Assembly: GCA_030734395.1 (NCBI GenBank)
Contig: JAUZTG010000015.1
Coordinates: forward strand, 647,435 to 711,434
DNA: 64,000 nt
Source of the DNA: Sarocladium kiliense
Taxonomy: Eukaryota; Ascomycota; Sordariomycetes; Hypocreales; Sarocladiaceae
Direction: 5' to 3'
The position numbers and the translations under genes were made by a program. Position 1 is the stretch's first letter. Each line of letters begins with the position of its first letter. This document shows positions 35,979 through 47,328 of the stretch, in pieces. The notes under the pieces are model-generated. The model was given only the letters and a program-made list of their open reading frames with translations. It was not told where the DNA came from and did not search any database.

Positions 35979-36890
35979 ATGTCCTTCCAGTGGTCTTCAT
36001 CACCTGTTCTCACCATGTCGCCTCAGCCATCCCACCAGTCACCTTTCGGCGTGGCAGGCTTCCCGCACCAGCAGCAAGCAGCACCCATGGCGTCCTTTGG
36101 CGCTGCACCAACACCATCTTCCTTCCCTGCTTTCCAGCAGACTGCTCCTACCATGAGCCGGAAGCGTTCTCGCGATGAGGCCTCCGCAAACCTTGAGCCC
36201 GATGCTCCTCCTCCGCCACCAAGAAACCCTGAGGAAGGCTGGGTCTATGGCCCCGGCATGACTTTGATCAAGCCTGATCAGGGCTATTCCGCCGATGCTG
36301 GCACTCAGTCCGGCACGTGGGTCGAGGAGAAGAGAGAATGTGACGAGGCAACTCGTCGCAAGCAAGAAGAAGCCCGTCGTCCCATCATCCGCAGCCACAA
36401 GTCACAACGTGTCGACCGCAGCTGCAGCCGCTCACCACTGTCATTTGGTCCGAGAAAGGTCCCGCTCACTTCCGACTCGGTTCCCGTTGATACTTCAACC
36501 AAGGTTCCTGTCATCGACAACTTCGCTATCCAACTCGGCATTGGCTGGAAGCGCATCAGCGAAGAGGAGCACATCCAGGCTGCAGCGCGAGGTTGGGCAC
36601 GTTTCATCGAGAACCACTACCCCATCACCAATGCCAGTGTGCGTCTCGAGAGCCATGCTCTTCAATCCTACCTTGTTGAGAGCAACGAGGGCTTCTTCCT
36701 CTTTGCCGAAAACCTTCGCCAGGGCCGCCTCGTCAGCAACAACATTGTCGGCGCGATGCAGAACCTGCAAAGCAACCCGCCAACCTTTGACGGAGCCGAC
36801 ACCATGTACCCCACGGAGCCTCCCAAGATGATGGAGAACATGTCTCACCAGAGCGCTCCGGCCATGGATGCGGAAATGACCATGGGTTAA
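35979..36890 (+). CDS. conserved-looking fungal protein of unknown function
   Basis: A single exon encodes 303 residues. The first 75 residues are Pro/Gln/Ser-rich. A compact region follows with EEGWVYGPGMTLIKPD and TQSGTWVEEK, an Arg/Lys-rich stretch with SRSP (possible nuclear targeting), and a folded-looking C-terminal part (QLGIGWKRIS, AAARGWARFIENHYPI, YLVESNEGFFLFAENLRQG). Codon use is C-ending and well expressed in character, unlike the shadow frames. No enzyme motif, signal peptide or membrane segment. Motif order suggests a nuclear protein, but I do not recognise the family. Confidence 0.78.
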   Translation: MSFQWSSSPVLTMSPQPSHQSPFGVAGFPHQQQAAPMASFGAAPTPSSFPAFQQTAPTMSRKRSRDEASANLEPDAPPPPPRNPEEGWVYGPGMTLIKPDQGYSADAGTQSGTWVEEKRECDEATRRKQEEARRPIIRSHKSQRVDRSCSRSPLSFGPRKVPLTSDSVPVDTSTKVPVIDNFAIQLGIGWKRISEEEHIQAAARGWARFIENHYPITNASVRLESHALQSYLVESNEGFFLFAENLRQGRLVSNNIVGAMQNLQSNPPTFDGADTMYPTEPPKMMENMSHQSAPAMDAEMTMG

Positions 36891-37737
36891 GCGACCCAAG
36901 TCAACAAGAAAAGAAAGAATGAGTTATTTGGATGGGATTCTTGCTTTGGTCTGGATTTGCGGGATTGCCGCCGCGCTGGAAACCCCCGTGGCTGGCTGGG
37001 AATGGCCGACAGGCCGGACGGTAAGGGAATTGGCGTTAAACATTGAATTCTTTGGCGATCTACTCGCTCTGTATAATGCAAAACTGAATTGACAATTCAC
37101 TGTTCATCATGGGGACCCAATAATGTGACAAGTGAGGTGACCGTTCAGCTTAGGCCAATTGAATTGCACCGATTGTTTTGCCCATCTAACGCAGACCACT
37201 TCTGCGCAAAACCTTGACGCAAACACAGCGAGATGTACGACGCTTGCGCAGCGATCGGCAGGTTCCACAAGCCCATGAACCGTGAATACAAGTTGGCGAA
37301 AATTGTTCACTTGGATTTGAGCTTGGAGCACAGTTTATTGTCTCCCACGCGGTTGGTAGTGTTGCAGGGTAGGTCTCTGGGCCGAATTCAGCTGCCTGGT
37401 CCATCCAACTGTCTCAACTCAATCCGGGACATCTGACCACCACCGCTCGCTCACCATCATCATCACCAAGTCAATAGCCGTTCATCCACTCTTCATCTTG
37501 GCCTTCCTTCCACCAGATCCGGCATCATCACTGCAGCCATCGCTCCCTTCCGAAACTCGCCTGCTTCACCGCTCAACCCTCACCATAGAAAACCACCATT
37601 CTATCCCCTCCCCAACTCTCCTGACCACCAAAACCATCCCAACGACCTCTCGGTTGGCGCACCCACCTCCCCATCCACGTCACCCTCAACCACCACCCCC
37701 CATCCTCGCAAAACCACTCACTCACAACCGACCAACA
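36891..37737. promoter_or_regulatory. intergenic, leads into SYN8 leader
   Basis: No gene seen. The last about 240 bp are CA/CT-rich, and an open frame from 37498 runs into SYN8 but looks like leader sequence. Confidence 0.4.
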
Positions 37738-38679
37738 ATGTCCAATCCAAATCAATTCTTTCTCCTAGCCGACCATATTAAACTCTCCCTCCTGGAGAGA
37801 AAGCGCGCCCAATCTCTCAACCTCGATGCCGGCAGCGGCTCGCAAGATGGCCACATTGCGCGTTCCCTCGAGCAGTTCCGTGATGGCCTCACTGGTCTTA
37901 GTGAAGAGAAGGCGAGGCTGGAGCAGGAGGGCGATACCAGGTAAGAAACCTTCCTTAAGCCCTCTCTTCCTTTAAAGTTGATACGACTTCCCTTCATACG
38001 GAAAGCACACTCCGCAATGCACATCATCCCAGCTAACACAATCCACCACAGCGCCGCCTCCTCCATCGCCGACTCCCTCACCCCCCTCCAAAAACAACTC
38101 GACGACCTAACCGCCCAATTCCACGGCTTCACCTCCCCCTCCACAACCACAACCCTCACCTCCCCCAACGACTCCTCCCTCGCCCCCGACTTCGCCCACG
38201 CCACAAGCACAACCTCTCCACCATCCTCCCGCAAAGCCTCCAAGACCGTCCGCTTCAGCGACACCCCCTCCGCAGAACCCCGCGAACCACACCATACAGA
38301 CGCTCTCTTCGGTCCAGGTCGCTACCGTGATGATCCGGATGATTCAGCTGGGTACACCGACCATGCCGCTTCGCTAGACAACCAGCAGCTTCACGAGTAC
38401 CACTCCCAGATCCTCGAGGATCAAGATGAACAGCTCGATCGCCTCGGTGAATCCATCGGTCGTCAGCGTGAGCTGAGCATGCAGATTGGAGACGAACTCG
38501 ACAGCCATGTCGCTATGCTCGACGAAGTCGAGGGTGTGACCGATCGACACATCTCCAGACTCGACCGCGCGAAGAGGACGCTGGGCAAGGTCTCACGTAG
38601 CGCGAGTGAGAATAAGCAGATGACGGCTATTGTCGTCCTCATCATCATTCTCGTGTTGCTTATTGCAATTCTGAAGTGA
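37738..38679 (+). CDS. SYN8: Qc-SNARE, syntaxin 8 homologue
   Basis: Two exons, 37738-37940 and 38052-38679 (intron 111 bp), give 276 residues. An N-terminal helical region (MSNPNQFFLLADHIKLSLLE) and a Ser/Thr/Pro-rich linker are followed by the SNARE motif (ILEDQDEQLDRLGESIGRQR onward, ending RLDRAKRTLGKV) and one C-terminal transmembrane anchor (AIVVLIIILVLLIAIL). Tail-anchored Qc-SNAREs of this type work in endosome-to-vacuole fusion. The start was placed at MSNPNQ because upstream in-frame codons are low-complexity leader. Confidence 0.9.
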
Positions 38680-39020
38680 TCTGCCAAGAAAGATAAGGTA
38701 GAAAGGTCCCTTTCGGTTAGAAGGAACATGACAAGAAGGAAGACAATTGCGAGCGAGCTGGTTGCGGCGTTGAATTGCATGGCTTGGTGTTCATGGAGTT
38801 TCTTGGGCTTGAGACCTGTTTTGTATACAGCATGCACTTTCACCTGAGCCGGATGCCGACATTCGAACGGCAGTATTTGGCTTGACAGCTTACACTTTCC
38901 TCCAGAACAATCTAATCACACCTTTTGTTCACTTGCCCACAACTATCCATGATTCGATGCGGAAATCCTTGAATAGGGACGCTGTTCAGTACTTGATTCG
39001 ACCAGGACCAACAGCATTGG
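38680..39020. other. convergent 3' regions (SYN8 / AMA1)
   Basis: No gene seen. Confidence 0.35.
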
Positions 39021-41615
39021 TCAACGAATGATGTCTCCCTCCTTGTCGATTCCTTCCAGTGCTTCCAGGATGTCACTTCCCCCCAGGGTCCCTGAGCCTC
39101 CCACGGTGGCTTTTCTCTTACTCGACCAGACTTCGTGGAACTTGACGCTTTTATCGCTCGATGCAACGATAATGCAACCTTCCTGAGCGGTGCGGCTCAA
39201 AGCTCCCTGTGTAGCACCCGCAGGGCCACACGGGTAGGGGATGGCGTACAGAGCGCGAAGATCACCCTCCCAAGGGATGGCGGCAACCTGTTTGCAATCT
39301 GGCCAACTGAAGACAGCGATCCGGAACGGGTGCTCAGGCTGTGCATACCCGAATGTGGCGGCAATCTCTCGCCTGCTTGTCGACCAGATGAGCGATGTGA
39401 CTTGCGCCGACACTGCGATGGTAGCTAATGCCGCTCCAGACATAGTATGATAGAAGTGGATGCACTTGTCGTTGGAGCCGCCTCCCGTTGCCACCAGCCC
39501 TTCACGCCACGGGCAAAACGCAATGGCCTTGACTGCGGCACCGTGAGTCCAGCGATACTTCTCAGCGCCGACATCAAGATGACGGATGCTGGTTGTGGAT
39601 GTTCTGACAGTCTGGGAAGCTATCACATCTTCAATGGCCTGATGGGCTGGATTTGCAGGCAGAGTTGCGTATTGACCCGACAGTCTTGGAGGACCCGGAA
39701 CCCAGCCAAGCACTGGGAGCTCTGGGGCATCCTCCCGAGCCCGCGGCGGAGAGGTGCCTGCGTCCTGATTGGAAAAAACCTTGTCGACCTCTGTCAGACA
39801 GCACAGGTTGTCGTTTCCCCCAGACGCAAAGAGCTTGCCGTCCAGCGACCAGGCAAGGCCGCATATCTGCTGGCTGTGAAGAGTCATCTTCGCCACCAAG
39901 GTGATCGACCCAGGCCATGTGTCCCTGGTTACTTCCTAGGTTTGTGGCCACTCGACAAGGTAGTAGTAAATGAGTCCCGACTCGTCTCCCACTAGCAGGT
40001 CCTCCATTCGTACCGGGACCCCTGGATTGAAGGGATTCCTCGACGTTCTCGTCGTCGGCACTGGTCTCCAGCTTAGACACGCAACCGGCGCAGGCTGGCC
40101 GACTTCGAAGCGAGGTAACGAGTCGGCTGTTGATTTCAGGACCAGTGAGCCATCGGAACGACCAATGGCTAAGATACTTTTCCCTCCATCAGTTGATGAG
40201 AAGGCGAGGGACGTTAACCATACGCCTTCTAGAGGAAGCCCATGCATAACTCGGACCCCCGAGCCCTCAGACCAGGCGTATAGGACATTTCCGAGTCCTA
40301 CGACGAGCGTTTGGCAAGCTGGTGAGAAGGCCAAGACCGAGCAATAGAAGTTATCTCGCAAATTTGGCGCATCCAGAACCCTGGAACGATGTCAGCTTGC
40401 ATGGGTAACGGCAATCGAGGACAGTAGCTTGACCCTACCTGAACGGAGCCGCTGGTAATATACGTCTTCTTTCAACCTTGGACGATCCTGCTGCTCGTGA
40501 GAATGCGACCTGTGAAGAAGATGCTACGGTAAAGACTCACTCTCAGTTCCGACTGGATCGCTCCATTCCGACCCTGTCCAAGTGGTCCTTGTTGACGTGA
40601 CCGACAATATCTCCTTTGCTGCACACCGAGGGAAAGTTCCATGGCCATCGAAGTCCAGGACCTTTCTGGCTCTGTCTATGTCGAGTGCGGAAGCCACACG
40701 CCCTTGATACTTCTCCAAGTCTTCTTCTAAATTCGGTCTCGATGCAGAGAAAGAAGTCGAGAAGACTCTTGCGTTCGTTCCACGCCGAAGAAGATGTCCT
40801 TGACCATCATCTGTTGTGGTAGGTCCTGGTGCTAAGCCACCGACAGCCCATATGGCCCCTTGACTGACTTGTCTGCCATCCCCAACATTCGTTATCGGAG
40901 CTCCGAGAACGGAACCGACTTCACAAATGTTAGCAGAGGACCTTGTCCAATCGGCGAATTGGATGTACTTACCTCCCGAGTTCAACCGGCCAGGTGCAGG
41001 GTCCCCCGCCACCGAATATGCCGAAAGTCCTTGCCCGACTCTGGTCCGTGTTGCAAATGGGTCCTGGGATGCCGTGACATTGCGAACAATCTTTTCAGCA
41101 GCGGACAAAGCCTCAACCGATTTGCCGGCTTGAAACCGCTCGGCTACGGGCGAGTCAGGATCTCTCACAGGCACAAAGCGGTCTGTGTAGCGACTGTTTA
41201 CACGCTCGAGTCCTCGTCGAGGTTTGGGGTCCCCAGGGGCACCATCTGTGTTCTAGGCAGTTATCGGAAGGCTGGGGGCTGATGATGATCTAGCTCGAGT
41301 CAATTTCTGTTCGATCGTCGGAGCAAGAATCGTGTCCGAATTGTCCGAGGGTGATGTGGAATCTGTAGAGCCGGGGCCGTCGAATACGGGCATGTGTCGT
41401 TGCGTCGGGCATGGTGAAGCCTGTGGTGAGCTATCTGTCGAGCCGTATCCAGAGTCTGCTGGGCTGGGCAAAAAGCCATCGTGGAGTGCTGGCCTCCTCA
41501 GACGACGTCGACTCCGACTCCGACTTCGTCGACCAGACTCGGTGAAAGTCCATCTCTTTGCATCAGTTGTGGACATTATTTGCGCGGATATTGGCTTTGA
41601 GATGACATCAGGCAC
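39021..41615 (-). CDS. AMA1: AMA1-type meiotic APC/C activator (Fizzy/Cdc20 family) with two in-frame TAG codons
   Basis: Exons are 40541-41615, 40439-40490 (or 40487) and 39021-40380, 829 codons in one consistent phase. The Ser/Arg-rich N-terminus is followed by the C-box DRFVPVR that docks APC/C activators, then RRILPAAPFRVLDAPNLRD leading into a WD40 propeller (FYCSVLAFSPACQTLVVGLG, LHSQQICGLAWSLDG, FASGGNDNLCCL) and the terminal Ile-Arg (GDIIR) that binds APC3. The frame is broken only by TAG at 41253-41255 and TAG at 39936-39938. No intron can plausibly remove either, and no Met downstream of the first could rescue the C-box. Ama1 activates the APC/C in meiosis and sporulation. Translation of the unedited message would stop after about 120 residues. 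Confidence 0.85.
39936..39938 (-). other. in-frame TAG within AMA1 WD40 region
   Basis: It lies between YYYLVEWPQT and EVTRDTWPGSITLVAKM, both family-like and in the same frame. Only GT dinucleotides giving introns of about 21 bp or less precede it locally. The adenosine is at 39937. Confidence 0.85.
41253..41255 (-). other. in-frame TAG upstream of the AMA1 C-box
   Basis: It lies between SSAPSLPITA and NTDGAPGDPKPRR. No GT is present in the about 85 bases before it on the sense strand. The adenosine is at 41254. Both AMA1 stop codons share the context CCTAG. Confidence 0.85.
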
Positions 41616-42258
41616 TCAAATCCACAGTGCTGTCGATGGGCTCGTCGACAGTGATCCTGTGCTACTCGGGGGTTTGTATGTACTTGACAAAACGGTCTGA
41701 CACTATCAATGTCTACTAAAAGAGGGAATAAAGCAGAACGGGGTGAGACAAATCAATAAAGGAAGTGAAGAACAAACCTGATGACCAATCTGGGCAGAAT
41801 CCTGCAGCTGGTCCAAAGAGCCTATGAATGCTCGGGAAGAGAGATGTGTAGGAGAGGGTCTCAGGTGCGGAGGTGAAGATGCATCGGAGATATGGCGGCG
41901 AGGAGGATACATCAAGCCCTTGAGGAGCAGGAACGAATGATTCCTGCCTTGTCAGCGAACTGTCCACGTGGCTGTGCAAAAGGCATCAAGGCAGGAGCTC
42001 GTCAATGATAAGCAAGATCACAAAAAAGCGGCACGGAAATGTATGGTTTGATGAGATCATTGGTATGTACGTAGTAGAATATGTATAAAGAATGTATCTG
42101 CCTCGAACATGAGGTTCATAAGATGCATCTGGTACCCCGACAGCCTCCCATCCCGTCCCCTCCAACAGGAACTTTTACGTGAGCGAGTGTCATGAATCCA
42201 ATATGTACAGTTGTAAGTAAATGCCGTCCGCGCTCAATCTCATGACGTAGCTCTAGGC
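41616..42258. promoter_or_regulatory. AMA1 promoter and chitinase 3' region
   Basis: No gene seen. Confidence 0.35.
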
Positions 42259-43638
42259 TTACGCCAGGTTGCTTGCAATGTTCTCGAACTGCGAATCAGG
42301 GTAAGTGAGGCAGTTCTGGGTGCCATCAATCGACCCAAGCGCGTTCTTGCTTGTGCCAATAAGCGACTGCGCGCCCGTGCGATCACCAGACGCCTCCCAG
42401 AACATGCTGCCGCCCAGGCCAAGGTCCTTGAGGTAGTCGACCTTCTCGCTGATCATGTCGGGAGTGTCAAAGCTGATGAGCTCCTTGGTGCTAGGGTCCC
42501 AACTGTAGGTAGCGTGGGCGACCTCGTCGTATTCAACGGTGGCGCCAGACTTGGGCAGAGATTTGTAGTCCCAGATACCGGCCTCCCAGTCACCTTGGCC
42601 GACGCCGCTGAAAGACTTGCCGAGACCATCAGTGCCTGTGTATCCACGGCCGTAGATGGGCATGCCCAGAACGAGCTTCTTAGCAGGAACACCACCATCG
42701 ATGTAGGCTTTGACAGCAACGTCGGTGCTGAATGGTGTGGAGTTCGGGTTGTCGGGGTTGGGGTACAGGTTCGCCTGGTGGCCAGCGTAGTCGCTGAAGG
42801 AGCCGGCAAAGTCGTAGGCCATGAGGTTGATGTGATCGAGCACTGCACCAAGCTCTTGCAGCTTGAGGAGATTGTAGTTGGAGGGACCCGCAGGAGCGGC
42901 AATGGAGAGCTGGAAGTGGTACCCATTGGCGTGCGCAGCCGAGTATGAATCAAGCTCATCACGGACGGCCTGGAGCAGGAGAACCATGTTCGCTGCCTCT
43001 TCATCGTTCTTGGGGTACTCCCAGTCGACATCGATACCATCGAAGCCCCAGTCCTTCATCAAGGTGACAGCAGACTTTGCGAAGGTCTGGCGGGTGGATG
43101 CAGAAGCAGCGGCAGCTGGGAAGTTGGTTGACCAAGTCCAGCCTCCGATGGAGAGCATGGTCTTGAGGTGCCTGTTCGCCTTCTTGAGAAGGTACAGCTG
43201 CTTCACGCAGCCGTAAGCATTGTTGCCGACATCATTCCAGGCTGTGACATGTCAGTATTACATATGCAACTCCAGTACGGGAGGAAAACGTACAATCGTC
43301 GGGGTAATGCTTCTCGAGGTCGGCATATGTGTCACCGGAGTAGACAGTACCATCGGCGCGAACGTTCAGGAAAGAATACAGAACATGCGTGATCTGAGAA
43401 GCGGGAAGATCCGCCGGCTGGTAATTGCGGCCATAGATACCCCTGCGAACAGCATGTGTTAGCCTCAAGCTCAGTCTGTGAGACCTCATGGCACAAACCA
43501 GTTGGTGAAGTAGACGGCATTCGCATAACCGGAGGACTGTCTGGCAACAGGGGCTGAGAGCTCCGCAGGAACAGCAATGGGCGAGGCTACAGCCAGCGAC
43601 GCCAAAAGCGCGACCGACTTCGCAAGCAGGGAGAGCAT
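42259..43638 (-). CDS. chit42: secreted GH18 endochitinase, 42-kDa chit42/ech42 type
   Basis: Three exons, 43499-43638, 43294-43442 and 42259-43241 (introns 56 and 52 bp), give 423 residues, one fewer than Trichoderma Ech42. An N-terminal signal peptide (MLSLLAKSVALLASLAVASP) and a short propeptide precede the mature start SGYANAVYFTNWGIYGRN. The GH18 catalytic DxxDxDxE motif is D164-D167-D169-E171 with E171 as the acid. SIGGWTWS and MAYDFAG substrate-binding strings and the C-terminal GGSMFWEASGD are also present. It hydrolyses chitin outside the cell, in wall autolysis, nutrition or mycoparasitism. No chitin-binding module is attached. Confidence 0.95.
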
Positions 43639-45820
43639 TGTGAAGTAGAAGTAAATGTAAGGAGCTGTTTGTTAGTAAGAGCACCAGGCTGAAGTAAGGA
43701 GTGAATAGAAAGGAGAGACTAGGAGCGATGAGGCTTGAGCAAGATCAACAAGACCTTGAGCAACGGTAGGCAAGATGATACTTATACATCTTGCGATGCG
43801 TGCGTTGGTCATAGTCAGCTACCGAGGGGCCACATGCCATTCGGCTCGTGGGCAAGCTGTTGCAACTCAGGGAGCCAACATGATGCCTGACCAAAAAGAC
43901 AACGTAGCTAGTGCCTATGTTGTCCCAAAGGAGCCGAATGGACATGAAGATCTTGGCTGAACAGGGTCCCAGATTATCCCGTTCAAGAATCTCGGTTCTC
44001 GACAAGACATTGGATCCTCCAAGAAGCCTCCCACTTTCAGCAATGGACTGCCATTGCCTAGTGTGAGCCGGGATCGCAACCACTCACACAGCCAGCAACG
44101 TTGCTCGTGGTGTCGAGGTCATCTGCAAGCCCCTGAGGGATTGAGGCCCCCATGATGTGTGGCTGCCGGCTGAGTAGTCTAATTCCTTTGCAACCATCCC
44201 CAAGGCTAAGAGGCGGGTGCGGCTCGCAGGGTGATATCGTGGATGGGGTCCAAGGGTCGTCGGCATCCTTTCGGCTCTTTTCACGCCCCCAGGGTCATCA
44301 TTGGGGGCTCCTGGGGCCGGCTTGGGGGCGGCTTTTGATTGCCGATAAGGGAAGGAGACGGGACGAAGACAGACGAGCTATGACTGTATTTGCAGAGAGC
44401 GTTTTGGGCCCAAGCTCGCCAGGTGCTATCGGTGGCTGCAGCCTTGTCTCTGATATTGATTGGGGTGGTGTGATAAAGGTGTGACTCTGGAACAGCCACG
44501 GACGCCGGAGTACTCTGGGCAGCGTGTGTTGCAGCCGAGACATCGGACGAAGCGAGAGGGATTCTGTGCAGATTGAGTACCGCATGTAGCTGATTCGGCA
44601 TAAGAATGTCGATACCCGAAGGCGATGTGTGTGATGGGAGTGTGTGCCCAGGTTTTAGCGCCATGATGCTGCGGGAGATGAGCACCCCCCTGACTGCACA
44701 TCTTGGGTCAACCAATGATGGATGCGACCATGCGATGGAGATGTGAAGTCCTAATGGCACGAGCCACCAAATTTCCCATCATCTGGAGCATTTGGTGAAT
44801 GGAGCCAGCCGATTTATTCTGCTTGTCGTTGGCAAGTCTCATTGCTTCGGCCTCAGCTAGCTCCATTATTCAGCTACGCATTGCAATGAGAAGACGGCTG
44901 GATGGCAGATGATCAATCTCATAGGAAGCAAGGTGGCAAGAAAAAGATCGTCGAAAACCTAGTGGAAATGTATGTGAGCAGAGTCACAGCACCGATGAGA
45001 CACCTGTCATTCTGGCATACTGCACGCTGCAGATACCTCACTGACCATGCTTCTGCCGCCTAAACAGAGCGCCTTCTCGCTTTCGTCAGACCTCCTACGG
45101 CGAAGCCAGAGACTCGTCACGCGTATCGCCGCCCAAGAGCGACTTCGCCAGGTCTGCAACGTTACGGCGCGTGCACTCAACGCGTCAGGGAGGTGCGGGA
45201 AGCAAGAAGAGCGCGTCGCGGGGTGCTGGGAACCTCCTGAAACACTGTCGAGTTGGCGCATCTGGCGATCCTACACTGCGGCAGCCATGATGACGGCGTC
45301 GCTGACCCAGGGTAGCAATGGGCGGCTCAGATGGTACTGCCTTGTGACAGCGTGGGGGAGGGTTCGCGTGGTGTGAGGAGTGGTGCCTGACTAGGTCCAG
45401 AAAGGGAGGTGATATTGCACATAGACATGCCGTGGCTGCAGCATGCTCTGCGTTCATCGACACATTGTTCATCCTTAATCAGCGTGCGCGCGTGATAAGA
45501 AGAGGAAATGTGATGTGCCGTGAGTTCAACTTGTTGACACACGTTACCATGACTTCGGGACGGGTGAGGGTCAAGAGGGCCCAAGGTGAAGCTGCTGATA
45601 AGTCTGGTGCAGGGTAGCCTGCTCTGACTTCGTGGCTCCCCACGAGACTGCAACGTCATCCCCCAAGCTCCAAGACCAATACCAAGAGCGACGGTCCTCC
45701 CTCCACCCTCGCCCATCTCTCCAACGTAGCAGCTTCTCGTGCAGAGCAACCCTGCTACCATACCATCATTCTCTTCCTTCCTCGAAGCCGGACAGCTGCT
45801 CCCCGCAAAACTGCTGTGGA
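43639..45820. other. long intergenic region
   Basis: About 2.2 kb. The left part is the chitinase promoter. The right part includes the leader of BET4. Open frames here lack protein character on both strands, and I found no RNA gene. Confidence 0.45.
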
Positions 45821-47280
45821 ATGGACAGCGTGCGTGCAACCCTCTTTGCAATCCCCTCTTTGAGCTTCCTTGCGCGCGCATATGCTTCCGCCCTTCGAAG
45901 TACGACTGGTTTCGCTGACCTGACGACCTTTTGCAGCACGGAATAGCTCGGTCGAGCAGGCCGCGAACCGAAGAGGAGCGCCAGAAGCAACTCGAGAAGA
46001 TCCGCCGCTACCGTGACCTTGAGGATAGCGTTCGTCAAAAGGTTCGCCTAGAGCTCTACAGACCTGACCCTTTCCTCAGCCTGTATCAAGCTTACACTGA
46101 ATTGACTATATGTAGAAAAAGCAAAAAGAATACTCGCGCGAAACATTCGATATCACGTCTAAGCTCCTCAGACTCAACCCCGAATACTACACAATATGGA
46201 ACGTGCGCAGATGGTGTCTAAATTCGTCCTATTTCTACACATCATCTTCTGGGTCGTCTCAATCGAAGGAATCGCAGACTTCTGGAGCGTCAGCCACACC
46301 CATTCCTTCTTCCGACGCATCCTCTACCTCGCCCTCGGCCGCGACCCCTTCTATCCCCGAAGACCAACAGACTGGGAGGAATGGTACTACTCATGACGAA
46401 AGCCGGGGCTCGTCGCAAGAAGATGGAGAGCAGCAGGACAAAGATGTCATCACATCGGAGCTCATGTTCACTGTGCCGCTGCTGATGGAATACCCCAAGT
46501 GCTACTGGTTATGGAACTACCGACTTTGGATCCTGCAGCAAGCCGTCGAGCGGTTAAGTATCCCTGTCGCCCGCGCTATCTGGGAGGAAGAGCTAGGTCT
46601 TGTTGGCAAGATGCTTCACCGTGATCGTCGAAACTTCCATGCTTGGGGTTATCGCCGTGGCGTCATCGCTCAGCTCGAGAGCAATACTCTCAATGGCCAC
46701 AGCATGGTTGAGCCTGAGTTCGAGTACACTACCAAGATGATTCATGTCGACCTTTCGAACTTTTCAGCATGGCACAACCGCGGACAACTGATACCAAGAC
46801 TTTTGGATGAGCGAAACGCCGATGATGCAGCGCGTCGAGAGCTGCTCGACAAAGGTACGTCTTCCAGATAATCGGTCATGCTGGACCTTGCTGATATGTG
46901 CAGAACTGGCTCTCGTCTACGATGGCCTCAATGTTGGCCCGGAGGACCAGTCCTTGTGGTACTATCTTCAATACCTTATGCTTAACGTCATTGACAACAA
47001 GTCGCCTCGCTGCATCACACCCAACCTCTCAACAGAAGCGCGGACAGAGATCATCACCGAAACCGTTGCAAACATCCGAGACCTCCTCGAGGACTATACC
47101 GACATCAAATGGATCTACGAGTCGCTGATTGAGTACACGCTCGCACTTGCTCAGGTCCAAAGCCGAAAGTCTTCTGACGAGGAACGGGAAGAGGTTTCGA
47201 GCTGGCTCGAAAATCTGCGCAAGTTGGACCCCAAGAGAGAAGGGCGCTGGCAAGATCTCAAAAGGGACCTTGGTCTGTAA
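45821..47280 (+). CDS. BET4: Rab geranylgeranyltransferase (type II) alpha subunit
   Basis: Four exons, 45821-45829, 45937-46041, 46116-46854 and 46904-47280, give 409 residues. The first exon has only three codons (ATG GAC AGC), after which the typical HGIARSSRPRTEEE start follows the intron. Protein prenyltransferase alpha repeats are visible: LRLNPEYYTIWNVRR, YPKCYWLWNYRLWIL, DRRNFHAWGYRR, LSNFSAWHNRGQLIP. With Bet2 and the escort protein Mrs6 it prenylates Rab GTPases. A Ser/Thr/Gln-rich insert of about 75 residues separates the first and second repeats, longer than in yeast. The 46042 donor (gttcgc) is weak. The other introns are ordinary. Confidence 0.92.
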
Positions 47281-47328
47281 TTGCGACCTGTTCAAGTCTT
47301 AGAGCCTATGAACCCGTGTCTACTGCCG

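Noticed and set aside
37498..37737. N-terminal extension of SYN8
   Set aside because: In-frame and open, but Pro/His/Thr low complexity; the SNARE starts naturally at MSNPNQFF.
39899..39940. Intron removing the second AMA1 TAG
   Set aside because: Any local donor before the TAG would leave an intron of about 21 bp or less, and larger ones would delete the conserved YYYLVEWP block.
42453..43040. Long alternate frame over the chitinase gene
   Set aside because: Ser/Thr-rich shadow of the GH18 coding frame caused by codon bias.
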